Notes: generated from the sequence alone by a model not told the origin. 64,000 nt of DNA from Onchidella celtica (GCA_963931925.1 OZ007571.1:62605089-62669088), one strand, 5' to 3'. Shown: positions 52,364 to 62,424, numbered from the stretch's first letter. Made by a program: numbers and translations.

Positions 52364-52450
52364 AATAATTGAGATGATCAAGGCATAACTCCGTGGAAAA
52401 TCCTCCATTTTGAACTTCCAGGCGTGCATCATTGTTCTTCTCCCAGTGGT
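52364..52450 (-). other. Candidate non-coding leader exon of the arrestin gene
   Basis: On the minus strand this segment ends ATTATT followed by GTAAGTTT, a donor consistent with splicing to the acceptor at 50994. The upstream limit is unknown. A short ATG frame in it (MMHAWKFKMEDFPRSYALII) would hit a stop just after the junction, so it would be an upstream ORF. Transcript evidence would be needed to confirm. Confidence 0.25.
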
Positions 52451-52639
52451 AGCTCACACTTTCAGGCAGCGCCGTCGGCTGGGTTTACTTCATTTCTTCC
52501 ATATGGATGGAGGGGTGATTGGAATTATAGACGGGTCCTGGGTAAGCTTGCTATCAGCCAAGCTTTAGAGTCTGGTCTTGAATACCCCTTATAATTATTG
52601 GAGTTTAGTACGGTACATGCATACTTTACAGAAGCTATC

Positions 52640-53000
52640 TAGCATATAACTACTGCCCCACGATTTGCACGGGTCCCAGTATTAATCTTCTGACAGTCCG
52701 TATCAAGCACGAACCGTTCAGCTCATATAATGAAGCTGCCATATTTTCACTATCTTCCCATCTCTCCACGCCAGACACGTACGTGAAAGCGGCAGATCGC
52801 GAAGCCTTCGCACCCCCGTCATAGAAATGGACTTGTCCCCTTGGGGGATGTATGACTGCTGCGCTCACGTTCATGCTAATGGTATCGGTGGTAGTTTATT
52901 GATCGCACACAGCTCGTTCGTCTAACGCACACTCACGCACGCACACGCTTGGGCCGACCTTGTTAGGATTTGCAACGGCAAAGAAATAGCATGAAAGGCA
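52640..53000 (-). promoter_or_regulatory. Candidate promoter region of the arrestin gene
   Basis: This segment is richer in G+C and CpG than its surroundings and lies just upstream of the candidate leader exon, with CACGCACGCACACGC-type sequence. No TATA box is assigned. Placement is by position and composition only. Confidence 0.2.
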
Positions 53001-53594
53001 GAGAGTGGAGAGGGGATGTGATGTATGAAGGGGCAGCTTGAAAATGAATGGGGCGGCAGAGGAGATCACTCAATCAGTAGAGTCAATAGAATTTGACGAC
53101 CAATTTATAAAATACAAACAGAATATTATGAAAGTACGAAATAACCAGAGATGGAGACACAATATTCCTGGAGATAATACTTTTTGTTGTTATTTTCCGC
53201 TAAATTTACGTTATCGGGAGTTCTACAGGGCTGACATTGGACAACTGAAACGAAAACAGAGGCTGGAAAAAGCTTAAAGTAAGGGAGGTACCCAGATTTA
53301 TAGAGAGTTGGCTACCCATAGGCTGCTCTATAGTTTGTTTAACGGTGTATGACTGTTTTTTTTTCTGGAGAAAACCTGATTTTTAGACTCACCAAATATC
53401 TGATGAAAACTCCTCTGGAAAGTTTACTAGTGTGAAATTTGCATGAAATACGTACTTGACTGTTGGAAAAGCCGGTTACAATGTGCATCAAAAATCCAAG
53501 ATTTATAAGTTGTTTACAGTCTCTTTCTTATTAATTAACTACTGTCACAATGGGTTTGTGTCAGCACAAGTCTTGTCACCATCCTTGCTTGAAC
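53001..53594. other. Intergenic, one unassigned open frame
   Basis: A plus-strand frame at 53041-53277 (about 78 codons) has no recognisable domain and no splice context I can support, so I do not call it a gene. The rest is unique sequence. Confidence 0.4.
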
Positions 53595-53800
53595 TCTAAA
53601 AGCCTCAAGTTGGGTTTTCATGTGTTCGGAAAGGGCAACGACAAAAGTCCATCAAATAGTGAAAAGCAAGATTGTTTCCACGGAAACGGTGATTCCGTAC
53701 TCAGTGAAAATATTCTTTCTAGTTCACTACTTAATGGGGTTTTGACGTTTCCGTTGCTCTTTTCGTACATATGAAAACCCAGCTTCAGGCAGCTTTTAGA
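53595..53800. mobile_element. Foldback (long inverted repeat) element
   Basis: The two halves are imperfect reverse complements of about 85-95 bp. The left begins TCTAAAAGCCTCAAGTTGGG and continues GGGTTTTCATGTGTTCGG. The right read in reverse begins TCTAAAAGCTGCCTGAAGC and continues GGGTTTTCATATGTACG. Both strands therefore translate to similar peptides, an artefact of symmetry. A foldback MITE is the likely nature. Confidence 0.75.
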
Positions 53801-54006
53801 ATACATGTGTTATTAGTCATATAATTACTGGAGTAATTACCACAACACGGTATAAAATTAGTTGACTCTTGCATTTGAGAGCTCTACTATCATATTCAGC
53901 AACTCGAATTCACTGAATGTTCGAGATGTGTATGAAGATATAATCTTGAACAAGATAAATGCAGTGCGTTCTAGATGTTCCTTTCATGTCAACTCTGGGA
54001 AAGACC

Positions 54007-54009
54007 TAC

Positions 54010-54040
<31 letters not shown>
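54007..54040. repeat. (GA)n then poly-G
   Basis: A short GA array followed by a run of 10 G, the same GA-plus-G arrangement as at 38764. Confidence 0.85.
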
Positions 54041-54366
54041 CACAAATTACGCAGTGAAAATATTTGCTAGGACGTACTCTTCCTCTCTGTTAAGAAATAA
54101 CAAATTTATTATATTGATAATGTCATTCGAACCAATGTCTTTCGATTTTTCACGCATGCAGGACGGATATGTTTCATCACTAGGGCACTGAGGAGCCGGC
54201 ATTTGACAATAATGCATGACTGTACAATTATGCTGGTCACTCAATCCCCCTTGACCTTTCACACATTCCACGAACTTTCTTTCTGTTTTTTTAGTTGTAA
54301 ATTAGCCCTTCTTATACCATTCTTTTGTCGGCAGCAGTAGTGCATGTATTAGTAAAGATCAGATTA

Positions 54367-54575
54367 CTACCCAGTAAGCAACCCTGTCGAAATCCAACGT
54401 GTGGGATTGACGTCAGGTTTGCACATAATAATGACGTCCTTCCTACTTAGATCCGCTGGTTATAAGGTCGACCGATGTCGGATTGATGTAAGGAACCCGC
54501 TCCTATCAGATAATCCCACCGATCTTACGGAAAATCTACATCGGATTGACTTAGGGGCGCTGGCTGAGGATAGTG
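54367..54575 (+). mobile_element. Dispersed MITE-like repeat, copy B
   Basis: The same family and orientation as 22527-22752: GGGATTGACGTCAGGTTTGC, ATCCGCTGGTTA and GCGCTGGCTGAGG. The left end reads CTACCCAGTAAGCAACC. It lies about 120 bp outside the Gypsy element. Confidence 0.65.
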
Positions 54576-54694
54576 TAGTCTATTCCCTATGAAAACTGGT
54601 GCACCTCAGCTGGTTTCCAATCAAGACGAGGAATTTCTAGAAATGACAAAATCCATTTCAGGGTCATGTTCAAGCTGAGTAAATGTGAGCACGG

Positions 54695-55566
54695 TGTCAC
54701 AAATCCCAGACTGGGAGATGTAATAAGTTATGACAGGACAACAATCACGAACGAACAAGTTAACACTTAACAGAACAACCCATCAGACTCACACATTTAT
54801 TAAACATAATTATACAGATAGTAGCGCAATTACATACATTATATTATTGAAATTAACTGCCGTACAACGGCCTTATTCTCACATGCACTCTTCCTCGGAT
54901 CCACAACCCGGTAGTTACTTCCTAAAGGCACTTCGGCCTCAGCCTCTCCCCTCAGGGTCTTAATAGCACATTAATAATTCACTGGCACCGCAGTCTCTCA
55001 ATATCACCTTCCTATTGTCATACACCTTAGCATTCCACTAGCACCTCAGCAGGGCAATAGCACATTATCATTTCAATAGCCCATCAACATGGCAATAGTA
55101 CATTATCATTGCAATAGCCCATCAACATGGCAACAGTACATTATCACATTCACGCTCATATCTACGTCCCTGTCCGTGGCCAGACTGCCACGACTTTATG
55201 TGCCTCTACTGTCCTGCACCGACAGCCTCACTCTTGGCCTATGTGTGGCCTCCGGCCCTATGCTGGCCTATCCCCTGTGCTCACCGAGGTGGCTCTTTGG
55301 CCCGTCCCCGACACCAGTCATCACTGGAAAAAACACTCTCATCCGTCTTCCGACTGCTCCCCTTATGTTCGCCCGCTGGGCTCTTACTAGCGTCCGTTCT
55401 CTTTGGACTATCTCTGTGCAGTGAACTGGTAAACACACTGATCTCACCCCGTTTAATCCTTACTCACCCCCTTTCACGTCTTTCCCTACTTGTCTGCCGT
55501 GAGCCCTTCTTACTATACACCCGCTCTGTAGCAATCCCCTTAATTGCACTCACTCCACTCGTGACA
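54695..55566 (-). repeat. 3' LTR of the Gypsy element
   Basis: 872 bp, TGTCAC...GTGACA. In element orientation it contains AATAAA (plus-strand TTTATT at 54796-54801), a likely poly(A) signal, and a ~40-bp tandem duplication near 55072-55140. It differs from the 5' LTR at 55134 (C, where the other has T at 61992). Confidence 0.95.
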
Positions 55567-55586
55567 TCATCCCCCACCCCAAAAAA
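55567..55586 (-). promoter_or_regulatory. Polypurine tract
   Basis: In element orientation the sequence GGGGTGGGGGATGA directly precedes the 3' LTR, preceded by a run of T. It is the usual primer for plus-strand DNA synthesis. Confidence 0.75.
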
Positions 55587-55921
55587 ATTAATGCAATTAA
55601 TTTCAAATCGCATCAAGATGACTGTCAACGAGTGAGCGTGAGCAATACTTACATAAAATTGACCTAGCAATTCCCCTGTCACATAAAATACCGGAATCAG
55701 GGAAAAATATGGGGATCAATATGCCCTGCAATATGCATATATGTATCACATCATCAATAGCTAACTACACACAATATCTAATACAGAATCAAAAACCAAT
55801 CAACCTATCAACCATTCTTCATATCATATTTATAATGTCAATATTTTAAAGTCGACGACTCATTCACACAGATCCTGTCAATGTTCCTGTCCTCCGATGT
55901 ATAAGCTCCTGAACTCTTCTT
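55587..55921 (-). other. Element 3' non-coding region
   Basis: About 335 bp between the pol stop codon and the polypurine tract. No envelope or accessory frame is present. Confidence 0.7.
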
Positions 55922-58666
55922 CTAAGCTCGACTAAGGTAGTCGGCGATATGATTGCTGGTTCCTGGAATTGGTTGAATAACGAAGGTATACGGCTGCAAA
56001 GCCAATGCCCATCTAGACAAGCGTGGGCTGGACGAACGATTCTTCGACAAAAACGTTAGTGGCTTGTGGTCTGTCTGGATACAGAATTCTCGTCCCATGA
56101 GATAACGTCCTAATTTCTGGACGGACCACACAATGGCAAGACACTCCCGCTCTATCACAGAATATTTTCTTTCTCTCTGCAATAACTTCCTACTGACATA
56201 ACATACAGGATGGAGACATTCGTTCTTCTCCTGTAGAAGACAAGCGCCGACACCAGAGTCCGACGCATCCGTTCTGAGGATAAAATTAGATCGAAAATCG
56301 GGTAATATCAGAATGGGTGACGATGATAATGCTGTCACCAAATTATCAAATGCTGTCTGACATTCAGACGTCCACTGGGCCTTATCGGGTTGTCCCTTCT
56401 TAGTAAGGTCAGTAAGAGAAGATGACAAGGAGGAAAAATTTGGAATGAACTTTCTGTAATAATTTAAAATTCCCACTAAGCTTCTGACTTGTTTCTTTGT
56501 TTTTGGGATTTGCAACCCTACTAATTTGTCAATTTTTGTTACTTCAGGTCTCTGAACACCTCTACCCACGATATGTCCTAAGAACACTATCTCTGGACAT
56601 GCCAAATCCATCTTTGCGGGTTTAGCAGTTAACCCAAAATGACGTAATCGTTTAAAAATTACTGTTAGTGTCTGAATATGATCAGACCATGTCGACGTAT
56701 GACATGCTATATCGTCAAAGAATGACACGACATTAGGTATGTCCTTCAACACTAGTCTCATTAATCGTGCAAACGTCGCTGGCGCGTTTACCAACCCAAA
56801 TGGCATGACCTTAAATTGGAATAATCCAATGGGCGTTTGGAACGCCGTGTATTGTTTAGACTCCTCAGCAAGAGGGATTTCCCAATAACCCTTCGTTAAA
56901 TCTATCTTGGAAAACCACATGGACCCGGCCAATGAAGCTATTAGTTCCTCCTGAAATGGAATAGGCTCCCTATCGCCTACCGTAATAGTGTTCAATCTTC
57001 GAAAATCAATACAGAACCGCACCGATCCATCAAGTTTTTTCACGAGGACGATGGGTGATGAATACGGCGATGTTGATGGTTCTATCACATCTAACTTCAA
57101 CATTGACTCAACTTCCTTTATAACTCTATCTCTCGAAGAAAAAGGCAGCGGATAAGGTCTAAGAAATACTGGCTTATCCGAAGTCAACTTTATTTGGTGC
57201 TGGATCACCGTAGTGCGACCCGGCAAATCCGTAATAACATCCGGGAATGACGCTAACAGGGTCTTAAGTTCCCTACTCCTTGAACTCGTAAGGTCAGGGT
57301 TAATTTTTACGTCCCTGTAACCTTGTGTCGGAGTTAACTCCGGCAATTGAATTTGTAACTCTTCCTGCGCCTCGGTGTCGCTTACGTCACAGTCCAACTG
57401 GTCTACGACCCCCGTACAAGCAATAGAGAACACACTCTCCCCTGGTTTCGTCTGTGCACACAGATACTCTGGTCTCTCATAAAATCTCTGTAGCATATTA
57501 ACATGGAAAACCTTACTCGATCCATCAATGTGGATAGCGTAATCTACCTTTGAAACAACTCGCTCAATAACATAAGGACCTTTCCATGTCATCAATAACT
57601 TATTATGGTCCGTAGGTAACAACAATAGGACCTTGTCTCCTGGCTTAAAAATTCTCAGTTTGGATCCTCTATCTTTATAGGCTTTTGCTCTCTTTGAAGC
57701 GATACTAGAAGCTTCTTCTGCTATAGTGCGCGCTGAAGATAATCTTTCTCTTAAATCAACAAGGTACTGAAACACCGAAATTTGCTCATCGTCTCCCGAT
57801 GATGGCGACGTCATCATGTCCCGAAGAACATCAGTTGCACCCCTAGGACTACGACCATACATCATTTCAAAAGGAGAGAATCCCGTTGACTCCTGCCGTA
57901 CCTCTCTGTACGCGAATAATACTGCAGGGATATATCTATCCCAATCTTTAGGGCGATCAGCAGCTACCTTACGCAGCATCGACTTTAACGTCGAGTTCAA
58001 TCTCTCGCACATGCCATTAGCCTGCGGATGATACGGGGTGGTAGTGATGGGTTGTATGCTGAATAAGCGAAACAATTCCTTCATCATCTCCGAAGTAAAT
58101 TGCGCGCCCCTATCAGACAAAATTTGTTCTGGTATTCCTACCCTAGCGAAAATTCCAAACAACGCTTCCGCGACTGCCTCGGACGTTATGGTGCGAAGAG
58201 GAACCGCCTCTGGCCATCTCGTAGCATTACATATCACCGTTAAGAAAAATCGATTCCCCCTATCGGTCGCTGGGTGGATGGGGCCAACAAGGTCTATCGA
58301 AACCTTTTTAAACGGTTCCGAAACCGTGGGGATCTTTTGAAGAGGAGCCTGGGGTGTACGACCCTTACGCGTCGTCTTTTGGCACGCACTGCATGTCTTA
58401 CAATACACTTGTACATCTCTGTGGATAGATGGCCAGTAAAAATTTTTAAGAACCCTTTCTTTGGTTCTAGCTATACCCATATGACCCGCTAATGGGACAT
58501 CATGTGCCAAATGCAATACTGTTGCGATAAGCAACGCTGGCACAACGACCTGCTTTAAAATGGAGGCCACCGTTACATACTTACGGAACAGAATGCCCGC
58601 CTGAAAAAAAAAAGGAAGACGACCCGTTCTTATATTTCCTCGTTTTCTCCGTTCGCGCCTCCTCAA
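55922..58666 (-). CDS. pol: Gypsy pol: integrase, reverse transcriptase, RNase H
   Basis: An open frame of about 914 codons. Order: integrase zinc-binding HHCC (HDVPLAGH and CKTCSAC, residues 55-95), integrase core DD35E (D125, D185, E221: SIDLVGP, LSDRGAQF, GMCERLN), GPY motif at 363-365, then reverse transcriptase (about 500-700; FFDDIA catalytic box near 649-654) and RNase H (TDASDSGVGA near 799; TDHKPL near 865). The frame lacks a natural start: it continues from gag after a frame change at a T run (58604-58613), so the first ~20 residues are read-through. No stop or frameshift is seen elsewhere, so it may be functional apart from that junction. Ends in TAG. Confidence 0.95.
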   Translation of the reverse strand: MRRRERRKRGNIRTGRLPFFFQAGILFRKYVTVASILKQVVVPALLIATVLHLAHDVPLAGHMGIARTKERVLKNFYWPSIHRDVQVYCKTCSACQKTTRKGRTPQAPLQKIPTVSEPFKKVSIDLVGPIHPATDRGNRFFLTVICNATRWPEAVPLRTITSEAVAEALFGIFARVGIPEQILSDRGAQFTSEMMKELFRLFSIQPITTTPYHPQANGMCERLNSTLKSMLRKVAADRPKDWDRYIPAVLFAYREVRQESTGFSPFEMMYGRSPRGATDVLRDMMTSPSSGDDEQISVFQYLVDLRERLSSARTIAEEASSIASKRAKAYKDRGSKLRIFKPGDKVLLLLPTDHNKLLMTWKGPYVIERVVSKVDYAIHIDGSSKVFHVNMLQRFYERPEYLCAQTKPGESVFSIACTGVVDQLDCDVSDTEAQEELQIQLPELTPTQGYRDVKINPDLTSSRSRELKTLLASFPDVITDLPGRTTVIQHQIKLTSDKPVFLRPYPLPFSSRDRVIKEVESMLKLDVIEPSTSPYSSPIVLVKKLDGSVRFCIDFRRLNTITVGDREPIPFQEELIASLAGSMWFSKIDLTKGYWEIPLAEESKQYTAFQTPIGLFQFKVMPFGLVNAPATFARLMRLVLKDIPNVVSFFDDIACHTSTWSDHIQTLTVIFKRLRHFGLTAKPAKMDLACPEIVFLGHIVGRGVQRPEVTKIDKLVGLQIPKTKKQVRSLVGILNYYRKFIPNFSSLSSSLTDLTKKGQPDKAQWTSECQTAFDNLVTALSSSPILILPDFRSNFILRTDASDSGVGACLLQEKNECLHPVCYVSRKLLQRERKYSVIERECLAIVWSVQKLGRYLMGREFCIQTDHKPLTFLSKNRSSSPRLSRWALALQPYTFVIQPIPGTSNHIADYLSRA

Positions 58667-60560
58667 AACATGGACTCAATGATGGGTCCTCCTTTTGTAA
58701 TGTCGCCAAGCGCTCTGGTGTGATATCCAGGTTGACCGCTGGCGTTGCCAAAGGTCTAATTTTACCCTTATCACCTACCTGTCGACGTGTCTCGACTGCG
58801 GCACAAAAGTCAATACCTTTTGATTGCGACCATGCCTGCACATTCTCCTCGGAAGGAGAACCTACCCGAGATACATTACCAATGATGAGCTGGGCGCCTG
58901 GAAAGCAACCAACGACTGCTTCGACTTCCCCGCTAAGGAAAGGTGTATCTATCACTATTCTTGCCATGGGTAATTTCTCTATGGCCCCTGAAAATTGTAT
59001 GCATGGGACAGTCTCACCTGTAAGCTGTGAATCCCGAATGCAGTCCCTATGCACTCCCACAACGGTAGATCCTGTATCTCGTAAAACCGAGACCGGTTCG
59101 TCTCCAACAAACCCCGGATAAACCCTAAGACCACCTCCTGTATGACATGAATTTATAACGGGGATCTTTCTCCCACAAGGTAAAACACCGGAAGATAATA
59201 ACTTCTCACAACTGGGACACTTAGAATACTGTCCGCCTCCGTTGTCCGATGTAACACACGCAGCCGCATGATGAAATTTATTAGGGGAACATGGACTGGA
59301 GCTACTGTCCACGTTCGCCGCTATCCTACCTGCAGGGCAATTCACGCTGATGTGATCTGCTCTTCCGCAGTTCCAACACTTCGCGGCCCTACACTCGCGT
59401 GAAAAGTGACCCACGCGTCCGCAAGTCCAACACTCCGCTCCCTGTGCTGCAATAGGCCTGGATCCCCGTGACCCATCGCGACCGGAACTAAAGTCCCTAT
59501 GCCGTCGGTCATCGGCAAAGGTCACAAATCGCCCCCGGCCATTACCGCAACCTAGCCCTCCTGCTCGGTCAAACTTACCGGATCCATATGCAGGTGATTG
59601 GTGATAGCCCCTACGCTGCCCCTGGGCTTGCCCACTATAGGCACCACGCTGACGCGACCTGTCTTTATGTCCTGTCGGCGACCCCTCGACAACGGCGACG
59701 TACCCAGCATCTTGGACGTACGCCCTCGCCACTGGTTTGGACGGATGTGCCGTACGGTATGCTTCCGCCAACTTAGACGCCTCCTGCACCGTCGCGGGTT
59801 CGTTTTCTTTCAGGAAAACCACCAGATCTTTATGGCACGACGCGTACAGCTGGTCACGGATCATTAGGTCTTTCAGTTTAGCAAAATCCGCGCCCACATG
59901 CGCCAAATCTACCCAGTTCGCGAAATATTCCGTTAGTCTCGCGACGAAGGCAGCAAAGTCCTCCCTGGTATCCGCACGTGCTCGCCTAAACTGCTCCCGG
60001 AAATATTCCTCGGTACGCGCAAATCGGCGAAGCAGCAAAGCCTTCAGCTTATCGTAATCTTGCACGTCTTCGCGCTGTAGCTCTTTAAAGTAGGTTAACG
60101 CTCGCCCCTGCAATAGAGACGCCAGGTACGTGGACCATAATTCCTTATTTTCCCCCCATTGCAGTTGTGCGTTCAGTTCGAACCTGTAAAGGAAGGCGTC
60201 TATGTCGTCCTTCCGGTCGTCGAACGTAGACAGTTTAATCCTAACGCCACCTTTATTTTGCCCCTGCCGCTCAACTGTTTCCGTTGGCGCATTCTTCTTG
60301 CTTTGTAATTCCGCAATCTTTACTTGCGCCTCTATCTCCTTTAACTTTAACTCCCTCTCCTGCTGCTGAGCCTCTAACTCCTTTAACTTAAACTCCCTTT
60401 CCTCTTCTCTCTGTCGCTCTTGAGCCTCTTTTTCTCGCTCTCTATCTTTAGCACGCTCATCGCGCAACTCTGCCTGCTGCTCTTTAGTCCAGCCGCGTAG
60501 CTCCTCTCCCTCCAGGCCAAGTTCCTTACCCAACTTCATTAGTTGTTGGAGTTCCGCCAT
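58581..60560 (-). CDS. gag: Gypsy gag and protease
   Basis: 659 residues from an ATG at 60560. In order: a Glu/Gln/Arg-rich coiled coil (25-90), a capsid region (105-270) whose second half (YFREQFRRAR...FVARLTEYFANWV...LAEAYRTAH, about 185-272) resembles the SCAN domain, two CCHC knuckles (CWTCGRVGHFSREC at 377-390 and CWNCGRADHISVNC at 395-408), and a retroviral-type aspartic protease site LRDTGSTVVG (495-497 DTG). The final residues read through a T run into a short out-of-frame end. Gag forms the particle, the knuckles bind RNA and the protease matures the polyprotein. SCAN domains of vertebrate zinc-finger proteins are known to derive from Gmr1-type Gag, which fits this element. Confidence 0.94.
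   Translation of the reverse strand: MAELQQLMKLGKELGLEGEELRGWTKEQQAELRDERAKDREREKEAQERQREEEREFKLKELEAQQQERELKLKEIEAQVKIAELQSKKNAPTETVERQGQNKGGVRIKLSTFDDRKDDIDAFLYRFELNAQLQWGENKELWSTYLASLLQGRALTYFKELQREDVQDYDKLKALLLRRFARTEEYFREQFRRARADTREDFAAFVARLTEYFANWVDLAHVGADFAKLKDLMIRDQLYASCHKDLVVFLKENEPATVQEASKLAEAYRTAHPSKPVARAYVQDAGYVAVVEGSPTGHKDRSRQRGAYSGQAQGQRRGYHQSPAYGSGKFDRAGGLGCGNGRGRFVTFADDRRHRDFSSGRDGSRGSRPIAAQGAECWTCGRVGHFSRECRAAKCWNCGRADHISVNCPAGRIAANVDSSSSPCSPNKFHHAAACVTSDNGGGQYSKCPSCEKLLSSGVLPCGRKIPVINSCHTGGGLRVYPGFVGDEPVSVLRDTGSTVVGVHRDCIRDSQLTGETVPCIQFSGAIEKLPMARIVIDTPFLSGEVEAVVGCFPGAQLIIGNVSRVGSPSEENVQAWSQSKGIDFCAAVETRRQVGDKGKIRPLATPAVNLDITPERLATLQKEDPSLSPCFEEARTEKTRKYKNGSSSFFFSGGHSVP
58604..58613 (-). 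other. T10 run at the gag-pol frame change
   Basis: A run of ten A on the plus strand (ten T in the element) lies in the 86-nt gag-pol overlap. The protein similarity moves from the gag frame to the pol frame exactly here. Pol is in the +1 frame relative to gag. This may be a slippage site, a replication error or a sequencing error. Confidence 0.8.
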
Positions 60561-61533
60561 TTCACAGATTTATGGTTACGGTATATACTATGAAAAAGGC
60601 TAACCTGTCGGTATGATCACTAATGACACGACCAGAGACCTGAGATCACACCAGATATAACAATACCCAATTGTCTCAAATACAATTCAGAAATTTACCT
60701 ACTTCCTAACTAATTCTATATTCATTAAATGTATAGCACTATTAATAATAAAAAAGAATAGAAACGACAAGAATGAAGAACTTCAGAAGAAGGACCACAA
60801 GTACGTCAAGGACAACGAGCCAGACTAGGACAAAGCTTCTACAAAAAAACTATAATGGGAAAAAAAATGCAACCTAACTACGCCGATTACACTACACGGT
60901 ACGAACAAGAACAGAGTCTGAAAAAAAAAGAACGTATCTACAGATAGGTAAGAGAGGGACAAGAGAGACGTCTTCCTAAAACAACGAGGAAGATGGAACG
61001 GCACAATCTAAACAAAAATACAGGTCCCTACAGAACTGTTCACTGTGATGAACGAAGTTTCAAATTTAGCCCACCTCCCGAAGAGGATAAACTACGCTCA
61101 CCACAGCAAACCCGCGCCACCGCCCGTACAATCAATTACAACGAAAACAGCAAAAACAGAGAAAAAGACAGAAGAAAAGACAGCCCTCAATCCAGGGTAC
61201 AAAATTTCAGTTTCACTTAACTTTCAGCCTTATGAGTTTAAGTCCTCCCCTTAATCGGAGCTCTGGCCGCTTGACTTCTCAGGCTGGCACACACACTCTG
61301 CAGAAATTTAAGTACACATTAATACATATTCATCAAAATACATGCATCAATACATATTCATAAAAACACATAAACCATATCATGAAATCTCCATTCATCC
61401 AACAAACAGAAGACAACAGCACAATTTCCTACCACAAGATAAGTACTACGTGGACAAAAACTAAAGTAACAAATGCCCACTGAAAAATACCTACTAACTA
61501 ACTACAACTATATATTACGAAAATGGACGAGTC
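60561..61533 (-). other. Element 5' leader
   Basis: Nearly 1 kb between the primer-binding site and the gag ATG. It is A-rich on the plus strand with no conserved frame. Packaging signals would be expected here, but none can be identified. Confidence 0.7.
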
Positions 61534-61551
61534 ACAACGGACGAGCCCCCA
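61534..61551 (-). promoter_or_regulatory. Primer-binding site, tRNA-Pro type
   Basis: One base after the 5' LTR the element reads TGGGGGCTCGTCCG, 14 nt complementary to the 3' end of animal tRNA-Pro, followed by four mismatched bases. The tRNA would prime minus-strand DNA synthesis. Confidence 0.82.
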
Positions 61552-61552
61552 A

Positions 61553-62424
61553 TGTCACAAATCCCAGACTGGGAGATGTAATAAGTTATGACAGGACAAC
61601 AATCACGAACGAACAAGTTAACACTTAACAGAACAACCCATCAGACTCACACATTTATTAAACATAATTATACAGATAGTAGCGCAATTACATACATTAT
61701 ATTATTGAAATTAACTGCCGTACAACGGCCTTATTCTCACATGCACTCTTCCTCGGATCCACAACCCGGTAGTTACTTCCTAAAGGCACTTCGGCCTCAG
61801 CCTCTCCCCTCAGGGTCTTAATAGCACATTAATAATTCACTGGCACCGCAGTCTCTCAATATCACCTTCCTATTGTCATACACCTTAGCATTCCACTAGC
61901 ACCTCAGCAGGGCAATAGCACATTATCATTTCAATAGCCCATCAACATGGCAATAGTACATTATCATTGCAATAGCCCATCAACATGGCAATAGTACATT
62001 ATCACATTCACGCTCATATCTACGTCCCTGTCCGTGGCCAGACTGCCACGACTTTATGTGCCTCTACTGTCCTGCACCGACAGCCTCACTCTTGGCCTAT
62101 GTGTGGCCTCCGGCCCTATGCTGGCCTATCCCCTGTGCTCACCGAGGTGGCTCTTTGGCCCGTCCCCGACACCAGTCATCACTGGAAAAAACACTCTCAT
62201 CCGTCTTCCGACTGCTCCCCTTATGTTCGCCCGCTGGGCTCTTACTAGCGTCCGTTCTCTTTGGACTATCTCTGTGCAGTGAACTGGTAAACACACTGAT
62301 CTCACCCCGTTTAATCCTTACTCACCCCCTTTCACGTCTTTCCCTACTTGTCTGCCGTGAGCCCTTCTTACTATACACCCGCTCTGTAGCAATCCCCTTA
62401 ATTGCACTCACTCCACTCGTGACA
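61553..62424 (-). repeat. 5' LTR of the Gypsy element
   Basis: 872 bp, the partner of 54695-55566. It carries the promoter for the element RNA; in element orientation there is a TATA-like GTGTATAGTAAG about 50 bp from its start, though promoter position is not certain. Confidence 0.95.

Larger units (their letters stand above)
54695..62424 (-). mobile_element. Complete Gmr1-like Ty3/Gypsy LTR retrotransposon
   Basis: A 7730-bp element with two 872-bp LTRs, a 5-bp target-site duplication CACGG (54690-54694, 62425-62429), a tRNA-Pro-type primer-binding site, a polypurine tract, gag with CCHC knuckles and protease, and pol. The pol order is integrase, then reverse transcriptase and RNase H. Ty3/Gypsy elements normally have integrase last; the reversed order is the hallmark of the Gmr1 group. 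No env is present. The LTRs differ at one site that I could find, so insertion is very recent. It replicates through an RNA intermediate in the cytoplasm and integrates in the nucleus. Confidence 0.97.

Noticed and set aside
53038..53277. 78-codon plus-strand frame as a small gene or first exon of a divergent gene
   Set aside because: No recognisable domain, no supported donor site and no conserved motif; length is compatible with chance.
53618..53806. Similar peptides from both strands (LKLGFH-type)
   Set aside because: Explained by the inverted-repeat symmetry of the foldback element, not by two genes.
55089..55635. Overlapping plus-strand frames inside the LTRs (also 61985-62484 and 4679-5090)
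   Set aside because: They are shadows within LTR sequence and recur identically in each LTR copy; no gene function is supported.
54695..62424. Endogenous retrovirus
   Set aside because: No envelope frame between pol and the 3' LTR, and the domain order is of the Gmr1 retrotransposon type.
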